A stretch of DNA of 42,765 nt, taken from positions 1 through 42,765 of the forward strand of contig CAJKQX010000011.1 of assembly GCA_905202125.1 (NCBI GenBank). Direction: 5' to 3'. The stretch is from an uncultured Prevotella sp. (GTDB lineage Bacteria > Bacteroidota > Bacteroidia > Bacteroidales > Bacteroidaceae). Below, in pieces: positions 32,657-40,719 of this stretch. The first letter of the stretch is position 1, and each line of letters begins with the position of its first letter. The notes below the pieces were generated by a model, which saw nothing but the letters and a program-made list of their open reading frames with translations, was not told the DNA's origin and searched no databases. The position numbers and the translations under genes were made by a program.

Positions 32657-34723
32657 TTACTCGACTATTTCTCTTGGGAAAACAGAGATGCGGAGACGTG
32701 CCGCACCCATCGGAACGAGTTTCAACGGTGTGTCGACAGTACTGCGCTCGACATACTTGGTAGGCATAAGGTCGGTCATACCGGTGCTGTCGTAGCCCCA
32801 CGAAGGAACCTGATTGCCCACAGCTGTGAACTCATAGGGAACACTCTCGATGGTGAATGGATAGTCATCTGCAGGCCACGGCTTCTTCTGAACAGTGAAA
32901 TTGAGAGGCAGATTGTTCTCGTCCACCTTCAAAGCATAATTCCACTCCGAGTTGGGTTTGAGCACATAGCAAGGCCAAAGCGATGCGTCAACACCGTCCT
33001 GCCAGTGTGAGTCGTCCTGCACAAAGTCGTGGTCACGGCTGTCGTGTTCCTCATACACCTCATCTATCTTGAGTGAGAGCGTGAGCGGTCCGTAGTTGAC
33101 ACTGACTCCGGCCTTATTCTTCTGCCATACATGAGAAGATACAGACATCGGCATCTTCAGCTCCACTACATCTCCATCAGCCCACTCGCGCTCGATGCAG
33201 ACAAACTTGCCGGCAGCTCCCGATACATTCACGGGCTCGCCATTGACGGTCACCTCTGTTTCGTCTGACCATCCGGGGACGCGCATATAGAACGGGAATG
33301 CCACATTGCCGTCGGTATGCACCGTGAGCTTGACAACCTCATCAAACGGATAATTGGTCTCTTCGACGAGCTTCACCTCGTGTCCGTCGGCCACGTTAAT
33401 AGTCGTTTCATTGGCAGCGTAAAGCATAGTGGCAAGACCGTTGTCTGCTGTTGCCATAACAAGATGCTCGGCATAATAAGGCCATCCCATACCGTGGTTG
33501 TGCTGACAGCAACGGCTGCTGAACGGGCTCATTGACAACATGCCGCGCAGGTTGTTGTCTATGCTCGGTCCGTGCAGTTTCTCATCGCTTATCGCCATAT
33601 TGGGCGAAGTGAGATAACGCAGGGCCTTCATATCTTTAGTGAAGGCTGCCGGGAATGTATTGAACGCCACATCCTCGCAGTGGTCGGCCCAATAAACGTC
33701 GCCGGTGATACCCATCAGAATCTCGTCACTGGCCATCTGCTCGACCAAAGCACATGTCTCGGCACCCTGACGCGGATCGAAATAACCGTCACGCGCATTC
33801 TCATCGGCCGCATACATACCGCCCGGCATCTGGCCATAGATATCGCGCATCACTTTCTGATTGTCGTAAGTGGCCTGAAGCATTTCCGGTTGTCCGTTGT
33901 ACATATAATATGTGGCTGGCTCACGGAAACCTTGTGCCACGTTCACTCCGTGCCAGTTGGACAGTGTGCCTTTCTGTGTCCAGTCGGCCGTATTCTCATG
34001 CAACTTGTCGATAAGAGGAAGTATCGACTCATCGCCCGTGCGGTTGTAAAGCCACAAAACGCTCCACATGTTGTCTCCACCACGGCAGTGCTCCCAATAA
34101 TCCTCAAGGAACTTATCGTCGGCAACGGCCATCTCCCACTTGAAATAGTTGGTCATGGCGTCCAGCACACGCTCATCGCCACTGAACTCATAGTATGTCT
34201 GCAATGCCCAAAGCATGATCATCTGCGCCCATACCTCCGGTTTGTCGCCCGAATAATTGCGCGGACCGAGGAAACCATCGGACTTAAGATTATTCAAAAC
34301 GCCCTCAAACCATATCTGAGATTCGTTTATCATGTCCTCATCGCCGAGTATATAAGCGAGACTGCAATATCCTCTGAGCCAATAAGGAACCTCCTCCCAA
34401 CCATGATCACCGTTATCGCTGAGCCACTGATTGTTCTTTTTGTCGAGCCATGCACTCACGGTTCCGAGTTTTCCGTTTAGTCCGTCGCGCTGCAACTCAA
34501 GACACTTGCGTAACCAACCTTTGGGTTGCACTTTGCCCACGGGGAGCTTGATGAGTGGAGCGGTCTGCAATGGAGCCTTGAAACCGGGATAGTTCACGCT
34601 TGTTGAAAGTTTCGGACGATCCACGACTTTAGTGTCCGCCCAGGTCGGCATGGCCATCATGGCACATCCGGCAAAAGCCACCAACCATTTAGTTGAAAAT
34701 ATATTTTTCATCTCGATAATCAT
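32657..34723 (-). CDS. Secreted GH127-type (DUF1680) beta-L-arabinofuranosidase-like enzyme
   Basis: This 688-residue exported protein has an N-terminal signal (about 5-29; an alternative ATG at 34711 begins exactly at MKNIFSTKWLV). It is followed by an alpha/alpha-barrel and two beta domains, as in GH127. The residues that bind zinc and form the cysteine nucleophile in the studied enzyme line up: Glu322 and Cys324 in AETCALVE, Cys405 and Cys406 in SRCCQHN. This predicts an active retaining glycosidase on beta-L-arabinofuranosides, although DUF1680 proteins are diverse and the true substrate may differ. It lacks the T9SS-like tail of its neighbours. Its ATG overlaps the preceding stop by four bases (ATGA), so it is coupled to the gene at 34720. 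Confidence 0.85.
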   Translation of the reverse strand: MIIEMKNIFSTKWLVAFAGCAMMAMPTWADTKVVDRPKLSTSVNYPGFKAPLQTAPLIKLPVGKVQPKGWLRKCLELQRDGLNGKLGTVSAWLDKKNNQWLSDNGDHGWEEVPYWLRGYCSLAYILGDEDMINESQIWFEGVLNNLKSDGFLGPRNYSGDKPEVWAQMIMLWALQTYYEFSGDERVLDAMTNYFKWEMAVADDKFLEDYWEHCRGGDNMWSVLWLYNRTGDESILPLIDKLHENTADWTQKGTLSNWHGVNVAQGFREPATYYMYNGQPEMLQATYDNQKVMRDIYGQMPGGMYAADENARDGYFDPRQGAETCALVEQMASDEILMGITGDVYWADHCEDVAFNTFPAAFTKDMKALRYLTSPNMAISDEKLHGPSIDNNLRGMLSMSPFSSRCCQHNHGMGWPYYAEHLVMATADNGLATMLYAANETTINVADGHEVKLVEETNYPFDEVVKLTVHTDGNVAFPFYMRVPGWSDETEVTVNGEPVNVSGAAGKFVCIEREWADGDVVELKMPMSVSSHVWQKNKAGVSVNYGPLTLSLKIDEVYEEHDSRDHDFVQDDSHWQDGVDASLWPCYVLKPNSEWNYALKVDENNLPLNFTVQKKPWPADDYPFTIESVPYEFTAVGNQVPSWGYDSTGMTDLMPTKYVERSTVDTPLKLVPMGAARLRISVFPREIVE

Positions 34724-36027
34724 TTTCCTACGACATGTTTTTTACCACCTACAATATATACGCCCTTCTTCAAACCATCTGTGGACGTTCCCAGATAAAG
34801 TCCGTTGAGGTTGTACACTTTGTTGTCTTTGCGCTCCGTCACACCGGAAGAGGTATGATCAATGGATGTAGGGTCTTCATATCTGACCAATCCGATACCG
34901 TAGTCAATGTGTCCTCCACCAGCTCCACTGGTAAGCGATACGGCCAACACATTGTCACCGACACGGAAATGATTCTTGTGGACCGATCTCAACTTGACTT
35001 GTGCATAGTCGTTGTCGTTCCATTTCTCGGCCGACCAAATCTTTGTTCCGTTCAAGAACACACGGGGATTTTCGTCGTAACTGCATGAGAGTACGACATC
35101 GTTGTTCTTTATATCCTCGAGATCAGCCTCGGTGAGAGTGAAATGTCGGCGCACGAGAAGAGGTCTTTCGCGGCTCGGCCATTTGGTCGTGAAGAACATA
35201 TTTTCATCGTAGCTGAACGGTCCGTAACCGGGAATCCAGTCGCGCTCGTCCTCTTCGAGAGCGGCCCAATGGCCTGCATCGGCCACTTCGATATCGGTGT
35301 CATAATTGAGGAAATAGTACTTGCACTCCCAATCGCCACAAGAGACGGTGTGCAGATAGTTGTGCACATATTTCATATCGGCAGCGTAAAGTCCGCAATC
35401 GGCAAAGGCGCCGCCCCAGTTCTGATGCACATGCACTGCAATGACATTCTCAGTGCCGTCGGTTTTGATAAGTGCCTTTTGCTCATCGGTGAGGAGCACA
35501 TACTCATCATTGTTCCAACCGTCACTCACGGTCTTCACCAGAACGCCGTTGATATACCACTCCGAGGGGGCGTCATCGTGTCCGCAAGCGAGAAAAACGG
35601 TTTCCCTGATTGGTTCGTTGAGCGTGAATGTGCGGCGCATATATATGTCGCCCATGATTTCGCCGGAAATCCATCGGTACGAGAGATGACCTTTGTAATA
35701 CTCGTCAGTGCTGAAAGGAGCCTGCACATCTTCCTGCCAGACGACCGAGTTGTCGGTCAATTCATACTCGGGCTCGTACCATTTGTGACCTTGAGCGTCA
35801 TCATCGGGTACGCCCCACACTTTGTTGTAAAACGGCTCGCTGTATCGCTGTCTTGAATCATACACCCATACCGTGGCCAGATAAGGGTCGTCCGGAGTGT
35901 ACTGAGACGAAGGCAGAATCACGTTGGCGGAATTGAATGTGCTGATCACTTCATCCTGCGCCATCGCGCCCTGCAACATGAATACAGAAAGCAAACACCC
36001 TGTGAGTAGAGTTTTTTTCTTCATCAT
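34720..36027 (-). CDS. Secreted protein with two galactose-binding-like domains and T9SS-like tail
   Basis: This 435-residue protein has a signal peptide (about 1-23, ending in AMAQD) and two similar jelly-roll regions. The first is near 125-215 (FTLNEPIRETVFLACGHDDAPSEWYINGVLVKT... and ENVIAVHVHQNWGG) and the second near 295-390 (FTLTEADLEDIKNNDVVLSCSYDENPRVFLNGTKIW... and DNVLAVSLTSGAGGG). These look like the sugar-binding sandwich of GH2 enzymes but with no catalytic barrel. The last 32 residues (VYNLNGLYLG...GVYIVGGKKHVV) match the sorting-tail style of the cluster. I expect a surface glycan-binding protein acting with the coupled GH127-type enzyme. I do not recognise a named family. Confidence 0.65.
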   Translation of the reverse strand: MMKKKTLLTGCLLSVFMLQGAMAQDEVISTFNSANVILPSSQYTPDDPYLATVWVYDSRQRYSEPFYNKVWGVPDDDAQGHKWYEPEYELTDNSVVWQEDVQAPFSTDEYYKGHLSYRWISGEIMGDIYMRRTFTLNEPIRETVFLACGHDDAPSEWYINGVLVKTVSDGWNNDEYVLLTDEQKALIKTDGTENVIAVHVHQNWGGAFADCGLYAADMKYVHNYLHTVSCGDWECKYYFLNYDTDIEVADAGHWAALEEDERDWIPGYGPFSYDENMFFTTKWPSRERPLLVRRHFTLTEADLEDIKNNDVVLSCSYDENPRVFLNGTKIWSAEKWNDNDYAQVKLRSVHKNHFRVGDNVLAVSLTSGAGGGHIDYGIGLVRYEDPTSIDHTSSGVTERKDNKVYNLNGLYLGTSTDGLKKGVYIVGGKKHVVGK

Positions 36028-36140
36028 TTCGTTTAGAGTTAGTTATTTTTATTATTGGTTGAAAAAGATTGTCGTTCTGTTTACACTCATGCAAACACGT
36101 GAAAAGAGCAACAAATAAGCTTCAATGTCAATATACCAGA

Positions 36141-36170
36141 CAAAGATAACGAAAATAATCGAAATGCAAA
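36141..36170 (-). promoter_or_regulatory. Promoter of the two-gene binding-protein/GH127 unit
   Basis: On the minus strand TTTG (36170-36167) is followed after 18 bases by TATCTTTG (36148-36141). The -7 box is exact and the spacing is one or two short. The leader to the ATG at 36027 is about 105 nt. Confidence 0.55.
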
Positions 36171-36225
36171 AATATGCTAATGAGTTTGATTTCGATTTAT
36201 TATATACATCAGAAAAAAAACGTGC

Positions 36226-36267
36226 CATCATTGAAATTGAAAACACACAGTTTCAATATCAATGATG
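36226..36267 (-). terminator. Terminator after the GH130 gene
   Basis: catcattgaaattgaaa (36226-36242) pairs with tttcaatatcaatgatg (36251-36267), with one mismatch in 17. On the minus strand it is followed a few bases later by eight T residues. It lies about 60 bases past the GH130 stop codon. Confidence 0.8.
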
Positions 36268-36326
36268 ACACATTGATAAAAAGGGTATGCCGCACATAAA
36301 CGGCAATATCATTAATAAATATGATT

Positions 36327-38744
36327 TTAATATACGAGAATCTTATCAACCGAGTCAGATGTTGAAGAATGCACCTTCAACAGATATACGCCCTTAGACA
36401 GTCCCGGCAAAGAGATGGTTTGGCCGATAACCTGAGATTTCATCGCCAGTGCACCGGTCTGAGAATAGAGGGCCACGTCGGCTCCATCGGCATTGGTGAT
36501 GGTGAGGATTCCATCGCCGTGCAATGATTTAGGATACACGGAGATTGCATTTTTGTTCACATCCTCGGCTTCTATGGAATTGACATATTTGGTTCCGTAC
36601 ACATCGAAAGCAAATATACGGGATGTGTGAGCGTTCATTGATGCAGATGTGCGGGGAATGACCAATTTGACGTAACGCCCCCTTACAGGAGTAGTCAACA
36701 CGTCCTCTTTCTTGGCCACATCAGCCTGTCCGCTTTTATTGACGACAGCATCGCCCCAACAAGTATTGGTATCTCCCTGCGGAGTAACGAGCTTGATATC
36801 CGGCTTTTCCATGCTGACATAAATCTGATAATCCGTCACATTGGGGTCCGGACCGAGCGTTTTGCTGTCATACATCACAAATTTATCGATGTCGTATACA
36901 TCCTCCAAGTCGATGACGGCATACTTGTAAGGGTCCTTGTTCATGTCGGCCTGATAGAAGCACCATTTTGTCTTGTCATCCGAATGATTGCCATCAATCA
37001 GGTTGAGGGCCTGTTCGCGCTCGTTGACGGCATCGTATGAGGTGAGCATCGTTTTTCCGATGCTCACTATTCCGTCATTGTTTGCTTCCTCAGCCAGTTC
37101 GCCATAGATATCACATCCGTAAATACGGACGGCGTTGTCGTCCCTTCCGTCGGGACGAACACCCTTTTTCAGTACGAGCTTCACGTATTTGGCCTTGACG
37201 GCATCAAACTTGATATCTTTCTCGCCCAGGTTTCCCACGTTGCTCTGATGGGCCACTTCCTGCCAGTCGCCGTCATTGCCTGTGTTGCTCACATACAACC
37301 AATATTCCGGCACATTACCGCAATTGGACTCACGGTTGGCAACGTCTCTGAAGACGAAACGGTTGATATTGTAGTAATCAGTGAATTCGAATACCACCCA
37401 GGGATTGCCGTCAGAAGTGTCACACCACTTATGTCCGGGGTACGAATAAGTGGTGTTGAGATAAAAAGGGCGCTCGCCATCGGCTGCATAACCGCTGAAG
37501 GAATGTATCGTGCAACGCAGTTTGCCATGTCCGCCGGCCGGATAATTGTTGATGACACCGTCGGGAGCAGGGATAGTGATAGGGTCGCCGATGCCTGTGC
37601 GATGTGCCGGGTCATACACGGCAACACCCACCATAGAGTCGGCACAACCGTAATACAAGAACCATTTGTTGTTATGATAAACAAGACCTTCGATGAAAAC
37701 GGTGCCGGCAGCATACTGTCCGGTCTTCTCAAAGTCGGCCATCGGGCGGAAGAACGGTTTGTCCAGACGGTCTTTGACCGTAAGAGGATTCTCCTTGTCG
37801 AACAAAATCTGACCTGCGGCATACGTGTTGACAGGATAGTTGGGATCTGCATCCGAGCCTGTGCCATTCTTTCCATTGTAGAAAAGGATGATGCCGTTGT
37901 CGGTCATGATGGCGGGAGGACCACACTCGGTGAGCTTGCTGTCGAAATAGCCTTTACGCGGTTTGACGAGATAGATGAGGTTCTTGTCATTATCCACATA
38001 GGGAGTCCATGTGATGAGGTCGTCCGAAGTGGCTGCACACACCCACTCTTCTCCCCAATACATGAGATACTGGTTCTTGCCGTTCACATTGACCTTGACA
38101 GCCACCTGACGTCCGTGCTTGACCTCGGTAAGAATAGAACCCGACTTGCAAGCAAGGTCTTTGTATTTTCCGTCCAATGTCTTGAGGAATGCCGGACCTT
38201 GTTTTGTCCATGTCTTGAGGTCGGAAGAAGTGGCAATCGACAGTCTCGGTTTGTCATGATTCCATGATGTGTAGGTCATCACATACATCGTCTTGCCGTC
38301 CACATCGGCAGCCACCACGCGCGGGTCCTCACATCCGCCGTCCCATTCGTAAGTCTTTGAGATTTCCGTTTTGTCGGGATAGAACACCGGTTTGTCCGAG
38401 CGCGAGTCCAGATGAATGCCGTCTGCCGTCTCTGCCAGACCTATACGCGACGTACGTCCGCCGATACCTGCGTTGGGATTATCCTCTGCACGATACAAGA
38501 TACAGATTTTTCCGTCCTTGACAACAGCTGCCGGATTGAACGTATCGGCAAGCTCCCAGTTTACGGGTTTGTTCCTCATAGGACAATCAAACACACTCTC
38601 CGCTCTCGGTGTAATCAACGGATTGACACCCTCGGGACGCTCGAAACCTCCGAAAGCCCATGACGGCAACACATTGTCGTCATTCGCCTGAACGGCAGTA
38701 CTTGCCGCCATTACGAGCGACGTAAGAATTAATAGTTTTTTCAT
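36327..38744 (-). CDS. Secreted GH130 mannoside hydrolase/phosphorylase with two discoidin domains and T9SS tail
   Basis: This 805-residue protein has a signal peptide (1-20), a five-bladed propeller of the GH130 kind (about 25-390), two F5/8-type-C (discoidin/CBM32-like) domains (about 400-550 and 560-720), and a Por-secretion tail of about 75 residues with GVYLLKVHSSTSDSV. GH130 marks include DTFNPAAVV, ILYRAED and the general acid Asp140 in CEDPR. Cytoplasmic GH130 members are phosphorylases; an exported one is more likely a hydrolase, since phosphate is scarce outside. The likely substrate is a mannoside. The two appended domains suggest attachment to glycan. It has its own terminator, and a near-consensus -7 box lies at 38807-38814. 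Confidence 0.82.
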   Translation of the reverse strand: MKKLLILTSLVMAASTAVQANDDNVLPSWAFGGFERPEGVNPLITPRAESVFDCPMRNKPVNWELADTFNPAAVVKDGKICILYRAEDNPNAGIGGRTSRIGLAETADGIHLDSRSDKPVFYPDKTEISKTYEWDGGCEDPRVVAADVDGKTMYVMTYTSWNHDKPRLSIATSSDLKTWTKQGPAFLKTLDGKYKDLACKSGSILTEVKHGRQVAVKVNVNGKNQYLMYWGEEWVCAATSDDLITWTPYVDNDKNLIYLVKPRKGYFDSKLTECGPPAIMTDNGIILFYNGKNGTGSDADPNYPVNTYAAGQILFDKENPLTVKDRLDKPFFRPMADFEKTGQYAAGTVFIEGLVYHNNKWFLYYGCADSMVGVAVYDPAHRTGIGDPITIPAPDGVINNYPAGGHGKLRCTIHSFSGYAADGERPFYLNTTYSYPGHKWCDTSDGNPWVVFEFTDYYNINRFVFRDVANRESNCGNVPEYWLYVSNTGNDGDWQEVAHQSNVGNLGEKDIKFDAVKAKYVKLVLKKGVRPDGRDDNAVRIYGCDIYGELAEEANNDGIVSIGKTMLTSYDAVNEREQALNLIDGNHSDDKTKWCFYQADMNKDPYKYAVIDLEDVYDIDKFVMYDSKTLGPDPNVTDYQIYVSMEKPDIKLVTPQGDTNTCWGDAVVNKSGQADVAKKEDVLTTPVRGRYVKLVIPRTSASMNAHTSRIFAFDVYGTKYVNSIEAEDVNKNAISVYPKSLHGDGILTITNADGADVALYSQTGALAMKSQVIGQTISLPGLSKGVYLLKVHSSTSDSVDKILVY

Positions 38745-38911
38745 TGTTTAATTTAAGTCTTTAAATTATATTCATTAATTTCACATCAGTAATAACAACT
38801 GAAGTGCAAATTTGAGAACCGAAAAGCCAAAATTATAACATCATTTAACTGATTTGTATATATTTTAAGACAGAAGGTTGCATATGAAAATTTATCTCGT
38901 CTGTAAAAATA

Positions 38912-38943
38912 AAGTGCCGGAAGAAAATGATTCTCCGGCACTT
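38912..38943 (-). terminator. Terminator of the endonuclease gene
   Basis: aagtgccgga (38912-38921) pairs with tccggcactt (38934-38943), followed on the minus strand by TTATTTTTA. It is 32 bases past the stop codon. Confidence 0.85.
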
Positions 38944-38974
38944 CACCATAATTATATAAATATAAATAAGATTT

Positions 38975-40516
38975 TTATTTCACCACATATTTCCGTCCGC
39001 CGACGACATACACGCCTTTGTCAAGTCCACGCAACGCATCGGCACGCACGACGGTACTGCGTATCTTCACGCCGGTGAGCGAATAGACATCGACAAGTTG
39101 CTTGCGTGAAATGTCGGTCACGGGCTGCAATCCGGTCGCTGATGTGTTCTTGTACAACGTCACGGACTGCTGACTGTTTTCGTAGCATGCAAATCGCGGG
39201 GCCGACTTATTATAATAGATCTGGCGGGAAGATGTACCCACATTGCTGATGCTGGCGGCATCTCCACTGATACTGATTCTCCACTGTGCCGACTTGTCTT
39301 CAGCCGTAGCCGCCGAAGCGAGTGAATTCTTGCTTCCCGGGGTATACGACAGATACTTGTCTATGGCATCATAGAAGGTGTAAGCACCCTCAGTGCCACC
39401 GAGAACGAACTGACGCGGAGTGCCTGTATTGTCAACCTCGGTTTCTATCTTGTCGTTGTCGATGGTAACGGAAGCATATCCGCGCACCTTATCGGTCTGT
39501 CCGGCCATTGCCACTTTGCTACTCTCGCACACGATGAGGTATGACACTCCGGTCTCCAGGTCGGCCGTCGACGTCACCTTCACGAATATGGCGTGTCCGG
39601 GTTGCGGGTCGGGATCGGGCTGCGGGTCGGGATCAGGATCGGGATCCGGGTCGGGATCGACCGTACCGCCGCCATCCGGTTTCTGATAGTTGTCGTAACT
39701 GAATGCGCTGGAGGTCATCGTTCCCCACACATACTCTTCCAGTCCGGGATAGTCGACAAACGGATTGCGGTTGTGCTGAATACCATATATGGCATTGTTA
39801 CGGTCTATTTCCTTTTGGCTCACGGGGTCTTCTTTGGCCCAACGCAGAAGCATGTCCATAGCCCATGTGGCGTATGGCTTGTACGAGTCGTGCGCAAGCA
39901 TAGGACTGCTCCATCCGCTTATCCTGTCTTCATAGCATGTGGCCATATAGAAATAGATTCGTGCGAAATCGCCCTTGTACTCATCGGCCGGCTCAAACAC
40001 CACTCCGGAATATCCTTTTGTCTTTGACGTACCTAATTTGCTGAAACCGTTGGCCGACTTATACTTGTCGCCATCGGTCTCGCCAAAGGGATAATTGCTG
40101 CGTTTTCCGTTGACGAATCCGTCGGTGGGCACGAGATGCACAAGGTCGGTGTACATCGGTCTGGCATCGTCGAACCAGCTCTTCGGGAACGAGTGTTCGC
40201 GGTTGTAGACATCGCCCTCATGTTGATAATTTCCGGCCTGATCCGTGCCGAAAGTGAAATTGGTGATGTTGGAATACATGTCCCACACCTTGCCGTCGGC
40301 CCGTCTGTCGGTGGTACGGAAATCGGTCCAAAGGTTATCATACGAACGCACTGTATGATTGGTGATGATGTCGAATAATGCTGTCTTCAGAGCTTTTCCT
40401 TTGTTGCCGTCTGCATTTTTGTAGTAAGTACCACTGTTGTTTGGTCCTTGCGCAAAAATATGAATGGCTACAAGCAACAAGCCCGATAACATAATTTCAC
40501 GATTAAGGATTTTCAT
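38975..40516 (-). CDS. Secreted endonuclease I-family nuclease with repeat linker and T9SS-like tail
   Basis: This 513-residue exported nuclease has a signal peptide (about 1-22) and an endonuclease I domain (about 25-275) carrying the metal-binding core DVYNREHSFPKSWF, DLVHLVPTDGFVNGKRSNYPFGE and NRNPFVDYPGLEEYVWG. These are the family hallmarks, so it should cut DNA (possibly RNA) outside the cell. A Pro/Asp linker made of DP and QP pairs (about 288-307) joins it to a beta-rich domain of unknown role (about 310-455). The last 45 residues (VYSLTGVKIR...KGVYVVGGRKYVV) resemble a sorting tail. It is transcribed alone, between GH130 and GH76 genes. Confidence 0.87.
   Translation of the reverse strand: MKILNREIMLSGLLLVAIHIFAQGPNNSGTYYKNADGNKGKALKTALFDIITNHTVRSYDNLWTDFRTTDRRADGKVWDMYSNITNFTFGTDQAGNYQHEGDVYNREHSFPKSWFDDARPMYTDLVHLVPTDGFVNGKRSNYPFGETDGDKYKSANGFSKLGTSKTKGYSGVVFEPADEYKGDFARIYFYMATCYEDRISGWSSPMLAHDSYKPYATWAMDMLLRWAKEDPVSQKEIDRNNAIYGIQHNRNPFVDYPGLEEYVWGTMTSSAFSYDNYQKPDGGGTVDPDPDPDPDPDPQPDPDPQPGHAIFVKVTSTADLETGVSYLIVCESSKVAMAGQTDKVRGYASVTIDNDKIETEVDNTGTPRQFVLGGTEGAYTFYDAIDKYLSYTPGSKNSLASAATAEDKSAQWRISISGDAASISNVGTSSRQIYYNKSAPRFACYENSQQSVTLYKNTSATGLQPVTDISRKQLVDVYSLTGVKIRSTVVRADALRGLDKGVYVVGGRKYVVK
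39597..39658. repeat. Imperfect 6-bp repeats encoding the Asp-Pro linker
   Basis: About ten copies of a 6-base unit (ggatcg / cgggtc type on the plus strand) encode alternating DP and QP in the nuclease. Because the unit is a multiple of three, gain or loss would change linker length without a frameshift. Confidence 0.75.
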
Positions 40517-40566
40517 ATTGTCGGTTTTAAATTATTATTGAAATCGTTTACTTGAAAATGGGACTG

Positions 40567-40598
40567 CAAATTTAGAAAATATTTGTGATTTCACACAA
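40567..40598 (-). promoter_or_regulatory. Promoter of the endonuclease gene
   Basis: On the minus strand TTG (40598-40596) is followed after 21 bases by TAAATTTG (40574-40567), an exact -7 match. The leader to the ATG at 40516 is about 45 nt. Confidence 0.6.
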
Positions 40599-40625
40599 GT
40601 TTTGGAGCAATATATTTCTTAATAA

Positions 40626-40674
40626 AAACAACAGACTGTGTCACAAATATTGATGTTGACACAGTCTGTTGTTT
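40626..40674 (-). terminator. Terminator of the GH76 gene
   Basis: An 18-bp stem, aaacaacagactgtgtca (40626-40643) with tgacacagtctgttgttt (40657-40674), is followed on the minus strand by TTATT. It lies about 45 bases past the stop codon. Confidence 0.92.
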
Positions 40675-40719
40675 GAATGATCATCCCGTGAGGATGAGTG
40701 ACGATATCGGGCCGACAAA

